From: Vulcanimicrobiota bacterium | Lineage (GTDB): Bacteria; Vulcanimicrobiota; Xenobia; Xenobiales; JADMJV01 | NCBI GenBank assembly: GCA_019637395.1 | Contig: JAHBVR010000001.1 | Location: 467,994-531,993 of the forward strand | Direction: 5' to 3' | Length of the DNA stretch: 64,000 nt | Shown: piece by piece, positions 25,886-33,478 of the stretch | Layout of the letters: each line of letters starts with the position of its first letter | Position numbering within the stretch: position 1 is the first letter of the stretch | Position numbers and translations under genes: made by a program | The notes under the pieces: generated by a model | What the model saw: only the letters and a program-made list of their open reading frames with translations | What the model was told of the DNA's origin: nothing | Database searches by the model: none

Positions 25886-26839
25886 ATGATTAAGATGTTT
25901 GTTTACTCGGAAGGAAGCATTGCTTTGGGACTGGCAGGCACTGCTTTGCGTCTGACTCTGGCGGGCCTGCTGGTCGCCTCCGCCACCGGCAAACTTTGGG
26001 ACATGTCCGGCACACGCCAGGCCGTCTCTGAGTTTGGCGTGCCACCAGCCTACTCCAACCGCGCCAGCCAGATTCTAGTGGCGACAGAGTCCGCGATTGC
26101 GCTAATGCTGTTACTCGATCCCTTGCTGTACCTGGCGGCCTGGCTGTGTAGCCTGCTCTTTTTCATCTTCTCTCTTGGAGTGGCCCGAGTCTTGATCCAG
26201 GGACGAACCCCCGACTGCCATTGCTTGGGGCAGTTGCATTCCGTGCCGGTAGGACCAGGCATTTTGCTTCGGAACTGCATACTGGTTTTGTCCTCGCTCT
26301 ACCTCATCCGTAACCCTGGTTATCCCTTGACAGCTTCACCGCTGAGCACCCTGGCTACGCTGCTGGGTGCGGGTTGTATCGGATTGGCCAGCAGTCATTT
26401 GGCCCTCTGGAAGAGCGTCAAGCAGACAGCCCCAACTCATCTCAAACGTGGTCAACTGGCGCCACACATCAATTTGACCGCGGAAAACGGGCGCCAAGCG
26501 GCGCTACATAGCGTTTTGCTCCCCGATCGTCGGAATCTACTAGTTTTTTCTTCTCCGAAGTGCGGTTTGTGCACGGAGTTGCAGCCGGAACTGCAACAGT
26601 GGCGGAAAGTCCTGCAACAGAAAGTCAATATCGTTCTCCTTGAGAGAGAAGTCGGTGAACCTGAAGAGACGTGGGTAGAGGGCTCATGGCGGGTCGAGAA
26701 CGCAGCCTTGACAACCTTTAAGCTCAACGGCACCCCGTCCGCCGTGCTTCTCGATGAGCAGGCACGAGTCGTCTTCTCCCGGCCGGCCGTCGGGCCTGAG
26801 GAAATCGTAGCTCTAATTCGAACCTCTCTGGTGGAATAA
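25886..26839 (+). CDS. MauE-like membrane protein fused to thioredoxin domain
   Basis: 317 residues. Four membrane helices in residues about 10-170 match the MauE/DoxX-type family: LAGLLVASATGKLWDMSGTR, ESAIALMLLLDPLLYLAAWL, and the conserved Cys pair in TPDCHCLGQL. The C-terminal part (about 185-317) is a thioredoxin-like fold with active site SSPKCGLCTELQPEL and a late cis-Pro loop (LNGTPSAVLL). In methylamine dehydrogenase systems MauE and MauD are separate and handle disulfides of an exported subunit; here both functions sit on one chain. Which side the thioredoxin domain faces depends on the helix count, which I cannot settle. The likely client is the six-cysteine protein at 24238. Confidence 0.85.
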   Translation: MIKMFVYSEGSIALGLAGTALRLTLAGLLVASATGKLWDMSGTRQAVSEFGVPPAYSNRASQILVATESAIALMLLLDPLLYLAAWLCSLLFFIFSLGVARVLIQGRTPDCHCLGQLHSVPVGPGILLRNCILVLSSLYLIRNPGYPLTASPLSTLATLLGAGCIGLASSHLALWKSVKQTAPTHLKRGQLAPHINLTAENGRQAALHSVLLPDRRNLLVFSSPKCGLCTELQPELQQWRKVLQQKVNIVLLEREVGEPEETWVEGSWRVENAALTTFKLNGTPSAVLLDEQARVVFSRPAVGPEEIVALIRTSLVE

Positions 26840-26999
26840 ACCTTGGTTGCGCATGGAAAAGTGACACCGCCGGGCTTGTTTTTGGTGAGCGGGTAAAAGT
26901 TCGTTTTTTCGTAGCATTTGGACTGGACTCCCGGTGTTACCGTGGAGACCAATAGAAGTGTCGGTCGTGAACCGCCACGAGTCTCCGGGAGGACTTTCC

Positions 27000-27575
27000 A
27001 TGCTGCTAGCCTTGCGCAGTTATCAGAAAATTCAATCTTGGCACCAGGCCGATTCTTGTTGTTCGGCGGGGCCGGTACAAAACCGCGGAAGCCACCGTCC
27101 GAATCCCAATATCAACACCACCCTGCCCGAGTCGGGCCCCGGCTTTCGCACTTATAACCGCGAAGAGAATGGCGTCGACCAGGTCGGCCTGCCCGAAACC
27201 ATTGCTTTTATCCAGCGGTTGGGCGCCGAATGGGAAAAAGAAAGCGAGCTCCCCTTTCAAGTGGGCGACATCAGCCGCGCCGGTGGCGGTCCCTTCCCTC
27301 CTCACGAAGCTCATAAAAACGGCACCGAGGCCGACCTGCGCCCGTTTCGCAAGGACGGCGCCATGGAGCCGACCAATATCAACGACCCGAGCTATGACCG
27401 TGCCAAGACCCGGCAGTGGTGCCAGCTGGTCAAGCGGATGGACCCGGGCGCGACCATTCTCTTCAATGATTCGCAGCTGATCAAGGAAGGCCTGACTCGT
27501 TACTACAAGGGTCATCACAATCACTTGCATTTGCGCCCCAGCCTGAGCAGCGACTCTCTCGACCAGGGCTGTTAA
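27000..27575 (+). CDS. MepA-like (M74) murein endopeptidase
   Basis: 191 residues from ATG 27000, with GGGAGGA about 6 bases upstream. The zinc-site segment GDISRAGGGPFPPHEAHKNG followed by TEADLRPF matches the M74 pattern of His...His-x-x-Gly...Asp, and the late HHNHLHLRP gives the third His. Such enzymes cut D,D cross-links in peptidoglycan. Unlike MepA it has no signal peptide: the N-terminus (MLLALRSYQKIQSWHQADSC) is polar. It must therefore leave by another route or act on internalised wall fragments. The 160-base gap before it shows nothing clear. Confidence 0.8.
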   Translation: MLLALRSYQKIQSWHQADSCCSAGPVQNRGSHRPNPNINTTLPESGPGFRTYNREENGVDQVGLPETIAFIQRLGAEWEKESELPFQVGDISRAGGGPFPPHEAHKNGTEADLRPFRKDGAMEPTNINDPSYDRAKTRQWCQLVKRMDPGATILFNDSQLIKEGLTRYYKGHHNHLHLRPSLSSDSLDQGC

Positions 27576-27645
27576 CCAGCTTTTTTTCAGCTCCTCAGGC
27601 TAGGCTGTACCGGACACAAACACAGCATGATTGAGGAGCAAAACC

Positions 27646-28071
27646 ATGAACGTACAGAGCTTTTCCAGATTTACTCAGCCCAAGGCCTTGAAGGCCCCGG
27701 AGCACAAGCCCCAACCCGAGGCACCCGAAGCCTCCAAGGGCGGCGGAAGTGACTCGGACTTCCTGGAAGTCTTCGCCGGCGCCACTCTGACCGGTCTGGC
27801 TTGCGGATTGAGCGCCAACAGCCTGGGCGCCGGGTGGGGCACGCTGGCCAGTCTGCCCGCCTCCACCGTGGCCTGGGGCGGCTACGGTTACCTGTCGGCC
27901 GACAAGAACGGCTATGAAGGCCTGGCCGCCATCGGCGGCGGTATTGCCGGGTTGACCTTCGGCGCGGCCGGCTCGGTTGGCGCCGCGGTCGGCAGTCTGG
28001 CCGGCCATCCCGTCATCGGCGGCGTGGTGGGCGGAGCCCTGGCCGGCCTTTACCTGGGCAGCAAGTCCTAG
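27646..28071 (+). CDS. Glycine-zipper protein with FTQPKA motif
   Basis: 141 residues, ATG 27646 with GAGGAG 7 bases upstream. The N-terminus MNVQSFSRFTQPKALKAPEH is followed by an acidic, disordered stretch. From residue 45 it is Gly/Ala-rich and hydrophobic with GxxxG repeats (VFAGATLTGLACGLSANSLG, IGGGIAGLTFGAAGSVGAAVG, GGVVGGALAGLYLG), typical of membrane-inserting glycine-zipper proteins. No Sec signal peptide. The FTQPKA segment recurs in the protein at 32350-33447. It converges with the SpoIIE gene, overlapping its stop. Function unknown. Confidence 0.75.
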   Translation: MNVQSFSRFTQPKALKAPEHKPQPEAPEASKGGGSDSDFLEVFAGATLTGLACGLSANSLGAGWGTLASLPASTVAWGGYGYLSADKNGYEGLAAIGGGIAGLTFGAAGSVGAAVGSLAGHPVIGGVVGGALAGLYLGSKS

Positions 28072-29990
28072 GTCGCCCGCTTTCTCAAACGGATCACATT
28101 GCGCTCATTTCGGCGCTCGTAGGCCAACTCATCGAAGAGCCTGCGCGTCAGATGAATGCCCAGGCCTCCGATGTCGCGTTCTTCCAGACTGGCATCGGCA
28201 TTGACTTCCGGGCCCTCAACCAGCGGGTTGAAGGGCCTGGCGTCGTCTTGGAGCTCGACTTCGATCCAATCGTCTTTGAAGTCCAGAGAGAGCTTTAGCC
28301 TGCCGGCCTGGCCCGCGGGATAGCCGTAACTGACGGCATTGGTAAACAACTCTTCGATGGCCAGTTGTAAGGCATTGGCCACCGTGGGTGAGAGGTGAAA
28401 GGAAGCGGCAAAGCCTTCCACGGCCGCGGCCAGGTTGTCCAACTCGGCCAAGGAGTTGGCCACCTCCCGGCTGACCGGACCACCCGGTCCCAAATAGGTT
28501 AACACCAGGGCTGTGATGTCATCGGCCTGGGGCCCTCCCGCCTCAAAGGCGCGCACCGCATCGAGCAGGTTCTCCACCAGTGCGCGCGGGCCGAGATCGC
28601 TTTGGCCGGCGAAAAACTTGCGCATGCGCTCCTCGGTGAAAAGCTCGGCAGCGGGGTTATGCGCTTCGCTGATGCCGTCGGTATACATCACCAGAGCCTG
28701 CCCGGGCTGCATGGTGAAGCTGCTGGTTTGAAAGGCGATGCCCTCGGCCGCTCCCAGACCCATGCCGCGGGTGCGCGGCAACTGCTCGGGTCCCTTGTTG
28801 GGGGAAAGCAGGAAAGGCAGATTGTGCCCCCCATTGGAAAACTCCACCTGTCCCGTGTTGACGTTCAAAATCGCCGCGAAAAGCGTCACGAACATGCTGG
28901 CTTCGTTGTTCTCACAGAGCTCGTCATTGAGGCGGCTCATCAACTCACCTAAAGGTAGACCCTGGCGGGCGGTGGCTTTGATTAAAGTTTGGGTGACGGC
29001 CATAAAGAGCGCGGCCGGCACGCCCTTGCCGGAAACATCGCCCACCACCGCAAAAATGTGCTCATCATCCAGTTGGAAAAAGTCATAGAGGTCCCCGCCC
29101 ACTTCCCGCGAGGGCTCCAAAGTCGCATAAATATCCATCTGGGGCAGCGCCAGGAAAGCGGGAAACTTCTTGGGCACGATGCTCATCTGAATATGGCGGG
29201 CCACTTGCAGTTCGCCCTCGATACGCTCTTTGGCGGCGGTCGTCTGGCGCAAATGCAGTACGCTCTGCTGAATCTTGTTTTCCATCTGCAGGAAGGACTC
29301 GGCCAGAGTGCCGATCTCCCCGGCCGAGCGGGGAACCAGCTGAGCCAACTCGTCTCGCTTCGGGAAGTCGGTGGCGAAGTCGTGCCGGGACAGCGCCTGA
29401 GCACAGTCGGTGAGCACCGTGACCGGGCCGGTGATGCGCCGCACCGCCAGGCTAACCAGGCCCAAGCTCAGCAGAAAGATCAACCCGATGGCGACGCCCT
29501 GCAAAGCCGCCTCGCGCAGGGCGGCGGCATAGACCTTTTCCAAGTCCATCCCGACGTGGATGTAGCCGCCCACGCCGGCCATAATAGGAGCGGAAATATC
29601 CAGGCGGCGTTGCTCCGAACCCAATGCCACGCGGGTGGCGGTAATATCGGTGGGCGAGACGGGTAGCTGCAAGACCTGGCTGGGGACTTGAGGAACGAAG
29701 GTGTGGCAGACGGTCTCGCCCTGGCCGTTACTCAAAAACAGGTAAGCCACGCCTTCCAAAGCCAGAGACTCGTCCAGGCTGGCCTGCACCGTAGCCAGAT
29801 CGCGATTGACCAGCAGTTCATCCGAGGTGCGCGAGATACCCTGAGCGATGGCCCGGCCCTTATTCTCGCATTCGCGAAACAGATTATTATAAATGCTGCT
29901 AATGGAAAGGCCCACCGTGATCGTCAGCACCACCGCGAACATCAATGAGGTCAGGAGTAAAGTTTGCCAGAACAGTCCGGTTCGTGTCAC
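28068..29990 (-). CDS. SpoIIE-type PP2C phosphatase with sensor, HAMP and C-terminal anti-sigma-like HATPase
   Basis: 640 residues from GTG 29990, whose GTGA overlaps the upstream stop. Order: membrane helix (about 8-30), extracytoplasmic sensor (about 35-155), second helix (about 165-185), HAMP, coiled coil, SpoIIE/RsbU phosphatase (SREVGGDLYDFF, VVGDVSGKGVPAALFMA, ADDITALVL carry the metal-binding Asp residues), and a C-terminal RsbW-like HATPase (LQLAIEELFTNAVSYGYPAG; DIGGLGIHLTRRL). It therefore holds both the phosphatase that activates a STAS protein and a kinase that could inactivate one. The upstream gene is a substrate-binding protein and the divergent gene encodes a STAS protein, giving a complete partner-switching set. 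A start at 30029 is possible but overlaps more. Confidence 0.93.
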   Translation of the reverse strand: MTRTGLFWQTLLLTSLMFAVVLTITVGLSISSIYNNLFRECENKGRAIAQGISRTSDELLVNRDLATVQASLDESLALEGVAYLFLSNGQGETVCHTFVPQVPSQVLQLPVSPTDITATRVALGSEQRRLDISAPIMAGVGGYIHVGMDLEKVYAAALREAALQGVAIGLIFLLSLGLVSLAVRRITGPVTVLTDCAQALSRHDFATDFPKRDELAQLVPRSAGEIGTLAESFLQMENKIQQSVLHLRQTTAAKERIEGELQVARHIQMSIVPKKFPAFLALPQMDIYATLEPSREVGGDLYDFFQLDDEHIFAVVGDVSGKGVPAALFMAVTQTLIKATARQGLPLGELMSRLNDELCENNEASMFVTLFAAILNVNTGQVEFSNGGHNLPFLLSPNKGPEQLPRTRGMGLGAAEGIAFQTSSFTMQPGQALVMYTDGISEAHNPAAELFTEERMRKFFAGQSDLGPRALVENLLDAVRAFEAGGPQADDITALVLTYLGPGGPVSREVANSLAELDNLAAAVEGFAASFHLSPTVANALQLAIEELFTNAVSYGYPAGQAGRLKLSLDFKDDWIEVELQDDARPFNPLVEGPEVNADASLEERDIGGLGIHLTRRLFDELAYERRNERNVIRLRKRAT

Positions 29991-31243
29991 CTGCGGGCCA
30001 CCTTTAAAGCCGAAACCACTGCCTTCCAATTGGACAGCGGCACAAACTGGTCTCCCTGGACGCGGGTGAAGTAGACCGTATGCAACCCCTGATGCTGTTG
30101 GCTGTTGAAACTGACCGTGGACTCGAGCCCCAGATTGAAGTCATGAATGGACTCGGCCGCCTTGAGAATGTGCTCCTGGTCGTACCGGGGAGCACTGCGA
30201 CGCAGAATCTCGGCCAGCAGCTTGGCGCATAAATAGCCTTCGAAGCTCACAAAACTGTAGCGCAGCGGCTGATACTCGGGGCCGCCGGCCCCCACCAGCG
30301 AGGCATCCGGCATAGGCGCTCCGGCGTCCATGGCCTGACGGTATTCGCGCACTGCCGCCAGACGGGTATCCTGATAGGTGGGCACCACCTGGCTGTTGAC
30401 CAGCCAGCGGGTATAGTCGCGACCGGTTTTCTGGCCCTCCTTGAGGAGCAGCGCCAACATGCTTTCGCTGCTCACAAAAGAAACATTGGCGATCGGGACA
30501 TTCCAGCCTTGATTGCGCGCGTCGCGAATAAAGCCGGCGCAGGGAGCGTAGCTACCCACGCAGATTACGTGGTCCACGCCCGCATCGCGCAGGATCTTGA
30601 CCTGGGCGGCATAAGAATCGTCGAATTTAGAACCGCGCCGGTAGGTAGCCTCGGCCCCCAACTTGAGCTTGCGCTCGGTCAAAGCCCGCCGCGTGCCCTC
30701 CCAGCCCGACCGCCCATAGGCGTCGCATTGATAGAAGATGCCGGTTTTATGGCAGCCGGCGTTGTAGAGATGGTCGATGAGACCGGCCGTTTCCTCGCGG
30801 TAGGAAGCCCGCAAATTGAAGCACAAATCCTGATAAGGCGGCATTCTCTGAGGCTGGGCGCCGGTGAACGGGAACATCAGAAGTTGTGAGCGTTCAAATC
30901 CTCCTTTGAGTAGCGGCAAAACCCGGGTTACGGTGGGAGTGCCTACGTAGCCGAAGAGCAAAAGCACTTTCTGCTGGTTGACCAGCTCGATGGTGTTGAG
31001 TACGGCCGGCCCGGGATTGTAGCCGTCATTGCGCACCACCAGCTCGATGGGGTGCCCGGCCACGCCGCCAGCCGCATTGAGCTGGCGGAAATAGACCTGA
31101 GCCCCACGATACAGTTCGATTCCGAGCGCTCGCGAAGGACCCTGGAAAGCGGCCGACATGCCGATACGCAAAGGTTCGCCGGGAGGTAGCTGCTGAGCGG
31201 CACAGCTCCAGGAAAGCAGCAGAAGAATGAATAGGCGTCGCAT
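29987..31243 (-). CDS. ABC-type amino-acid (leucine family) substrate-binding protein
   Basis: 418 residues with a Sec signal peptide (MRRLFILLLLSWSCAA). The mature part has the type I periplasmic binding fold: LRIGMSAAFQGPSRALGIEL, LNAAGGVAGHPIELVVRNDG, LLFGYVGTPTVTRVLPLL, GIFYQCDAYGRSGWEG, and a C-terminal FEGYLCAKLLAEIL. No ABC permease or ATPase lies nearby. Instead it overlaps the membrane-bound SpoIIE phosphatase by four bases, so it is better read as a ligand-binding partner of that receptor. A Cys near position 14 could make it a lipoprotein, though the lipobox (SWSC) is poor. Confidence 0.9.
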   Translation of the reverse strand: MRRLFILLLLSWSCAAQQLPPGEPLRIGMSAAFQGPSRALGIELYRGAQVYFRQLNAAGGVAGHPIELVVRNDGYNPGPAVLNTIELVNQQKVLLLFGYVGTPTVTRVLPLLKGGFERSQLLMFPFTGAQPQRMPPYQDLCFNLRASYREETAGLIDHLYNAGCHKTGIFYQCDAYGRSGWEGTRRALTERKLKLGAEATYRRGSKFDDSYAAQVKILRDAGVDHVICVGSYAPCAGFIRDARNQGWNVPIANVSFVSSESMLALLLKEGQKTGRDYTRWLVNSQVVPTYQDTRLAAVREYRQAMDAGAPMPDASLVGAGGPEYQPLRYSFVSFEGYLCAKLLAEILRRSAPRYDQEHILKAAESIHDFNLGLESTVSFNSQQHQGLHTVYFTRVQGDQFVPLSNWKAVVSALKVARR

Positions 31244-31300
31244 CGGCGCAGATTCCCGTTAAGCGCAAGGAACCCCCCTCGGCTGCCAGAAAGAGCCGGA

Positions 31301-31636
31301 ATGGAAATCAAAGACGGGGAGATCAACGGACATTTGGTGCTGGCGGTGGAGGGACGATTGGATGCCAATACCTCGGCCGTTTTTCAGGAGCGCTTGCTGG
31401 CCGAAGTGGAAAAGCGCCCTAATACTCGCATTGTTCTCGATTTAACTCCGCTCAATTACTTGAGTTCGGCCGGCCTGCGCGTCTTGCTGGTGGCCGCCAA
31501 GAACAGTAAGAAAATCGGCACCGAAGTGCGTCTATCGGGCATGCGTCCGCATGTGGAAGAGGTCTTCACCATTTCCGGTTTTGACGCGCTCTTTCAGATT
31601 TTCCCCACCCCCGAGGCCGCCGCCGCGAGTAGTTGA
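31301..31636 (+). CDS. STAS-domain anti-sigma factor antagonist
   Basis: 111 residues, a single STAS domain: LAVEGRLDANTSAVFQERLL, RIVLDLTPLNYLSSAGLRVL and ISGFDALFQIF. Ser55/Ser56 in YLSSAGLR is the predicted phosphorylation site used in partner switching. It is divergent from the substrate-binding/SpoIIE pair, and its partner is likely that phosphatase with its HATPase domain. The stop overlaps the next ATG (TGATG). No sigma factor lies in the window. Confidence 0.92.
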   Translation: MEIKDGEINGHLVLAVEGRLDANTSAVFQERLLAEVEKRPNTRIVLDLTPLNYLSSAGLRVLLVAAKNSKKIGTEVRLSGMRPHVEEVFTISGFDALFQIFPTPEAAAASS

Positions 31637-32364
31637 TGCGCGACCATCTCAGGGCACTATCCGCCATCAAGAAGTGGCTGTGCCTGGTTTTCGCTTCCGG
31701 TTGCGTCAATTCGGGCGGATGGATGGCGGCCGCCAAGTTCACCACTCACGTCACCGGATTTGCCACTCTCTTCGGCATTAACTTGAGTCGAAATCATTGG
31801 ATGGAAGCGCTGGCGATCAGCTCCATCCCGGTCTATTTCATGGCCGGCGCCATGCTTTCGGCTTTGATGGTGGACCGGCGCATTCAGAAGGATCAGCCGC
31901 CGCTCTACGGCTTGCCTGTGTTGCTCTCGGCCGGCCTGCTGGCTGTGGCGGCCCTGGGCGGAGAATCGGGCTGGTTCGGAATGTTCGGCAAAGACAGTGC
32001 GATCAGCGAAGAGTATGTGCTGCTGCTGGTGCTGGCTCTGGCCAGTGGCCTGCAGAATGCGGCGGTGACCACGGCCACCGGAGCCGTGATGCGGGCCACC
32101 CACATGACCGGTCTGACCACCGATCTGGGATTGGGGCTGGTGCGCTACTTCTACTTGAGCGGGCCGGAGCGGCGCATTGAAATTCGCTCCACCATGGTGC
32201 GCACCGCCACACTGATCTTCTTCGTGGCCGGCTCGGTGGCCGGGGCCTACTTCTTCCTGACCATGCAATATCAGGGGTTTCTGGTGCCGGCCGGCATCTC
32301 GTTTGTGGTGGCTCTGGCCACCACCCGCATGCCCGACGACGACAGCGACTTACTCGACCGCTGA
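31636..32364 (+). CDS. YoaK/DUF1275 family membrane protein
   Basis: 242 residues with six or so membrane helices. The family marks are NSGGWMAAAKFTTHVTGFAT and SGLQNAAVTTATGAVMRATH followed by MTGLTTDLGLGL, the paired T-H-x-T-G motifs of DUF1275 (YoaK) proteins. The helices end in LVPAGISFVVALATTRMPDD. Function of the family is unproven; a small-molecule transporter is usually proposed. It is coupled to the STAS gene by a one-base overlap, so its production may be linked to the switch. It converges with and overlaps the next minus-strand gene by 15 bases. Confidence 0.88.
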   Translation: MRDHLRALSAIKKWLCLVFASGCVNSGGWMAAAKFTTHVTGFATLFGINLSRNHWMEALAISSIPVYFMAGAMLSALMVDRRIQKDQPPLYGLPVLLSAGLLAVAALGGESGWFGMFGKDSAISEEYVLLLVLALASGLQNAAVTTATGAVMRATHMTGLTTDLGLGLVRYFYLSGPERRIEIRSTMVRTATLIFFVAGSVAGAYFFLTMQYQGFLVPAGISFVVALATTRMPDDDSDLLDR

Positions 32365-33447
32365 TGCCTGCCGCAAGTTGGCCAGCACATTACCCACGGC
32401 GGGACCAGCCGGAACATAGGTCTGCAAATATTTTTCGGCAACCACCGCCTTCTCTTTCTGCTTGATGGCCGTGCCGATCTTATAAGCCCCCAGGGCCGCG
32501 CCGGCGCCTACGCTCACGCCCAGAGCAGGCAGCATAGGCACGCCCACTACCGGAGCCAGCATTCCGAAGGTTCCGAAAGTCAGCGCCCCGAGGGCCGCTC
32601 CAGCCGCCATTTTGCCGCCCGTGCCCAGCGGATGCTTCTCCAACCAGGGGTCCAATTTGCTATTGATGCCCGCCACCATTTCATCCTGAGCGTTGCGGGT
32701 GACCTGGCGAAACACCGGACCGACCACCGTTCCGGCCGGAGCGGACAGCGCGCCCGCGGTGATGCCTTCCACCAGCGCTTGAGCGGCCAGAGGGTGGCCG
32801 GCCAGAAAATACGGAACCGCGCTGAGAGCACCCAAAGTAGCGCCACTGACCGTGCCGAGAGCGGCTCGCCCGGCCACCGTCTGAGCGCGACCGCCGATAC
32901 CGGCACCGGCGGCACCGGCCAGAGCCGCCAACGGATTGTGGGTATATTGCGAAGCCACCAGGCCGGCGGTGTAGCCGCCGTAGACGCTATCGCGCGTAAC
33001 CGCTCGGCGCGAACCGCCCAGGGTGCCCACCGCGCCGGTAAGACCACCTAAAATAGAATAACCGGCCACATTGGCAACCGATATGGGCTGGCCGGTCAAA
33101 AGGCTCATAGCCACCGTGATGGCGGCGGCGCCCACCGCGCCACTGCCCGCGCCGGCGGCCAGCGCCAGCGGAAAACTCTGGTATTTAAAACCGACCTTGG
33201 TGCCCACCATGCCGCCCACGGCGCCGGCCACAGCACCGGACACGGCACCGTTGAGGCCGCCCAAGCGAGCTCCGGAAATCAATCCCTGAATGCCGCCGGA
33301 AAGCGCGCCGCCATTGCACAGGGCGTCGACCTGCGCGCTGCTGCGCGGCACCGGAATGTCACCGGCGGTATCGGTGCCCGGGTTGACCTTGGAAGCCTTG
33401 GGCTGCGTAAAGGCGATAACGGATTTAGCTGCTTGGGTTACTTTCAC
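32350..33447 (-). CDS. Large glycine-zipper protein with FTQPKA motif
   Basis: 365 residues. The N-terminus (KSVIAFTQPKASKVNPGTD) shares FTQPKA with the protein at 27646. The rest is Gly/Ala-rich with many repeated zipper units: GGLNGAVSGAVAGAVGGMVG, LALAAGAGSGAVGAAAI, GGLTGAVGTLGG, LAALAGAAGAGIGG, and LGVSVGAGAALGAYKIG. These suggest several membrane hairpins but no classical transporter pattern. No Sec signal. It looks like a protein made to insert into a membrane after reaching it by another route. Function unknown. Confidence 0.75.
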   Translation of the reverse strand: MKVTQAAKSVIAFTQPKASKVNPGTDTAGDIPVPRSSAQVDALCNGGALSGGIQGLISGARLGGLNGAVSGAVAGAVGGMVGTKVGFKYQSFPLALAAGAGSGAVGAAAITVAMSLLTGQPISVANVAGYSILGGLTGAVGTLGGSRRAVTRDSVYGGYTAGLVASQYTHNPLAALAGAAGAGIGGRAQTVAGRAALGTVSGATLGALSAVPYFLAGHPLAAQALVEGITAGALSAPAGTVVGPVFRQVTRNAQDEMVAGINSKLDPWLEKHPLGTGGKMAAGAALGALTFGTFGMLAPVVGVPMLPALGVSVGAGAALGAYKIGTAIKQKEKAVVAEKYLQTYVPAGPAVGNVLANLRQASAVE

Positions 33448-33478
33448 ACACTTAACTTAAGCTATAGCCGTGAAATTT

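Noticed and set aside
24238..26839. Calling this a lasso-peptide cluster
   Set aside because: No asparagine-synthetase-like cyclase, no full B2 protease and no clear precursor; only PqqD and HprK-like parts agree.
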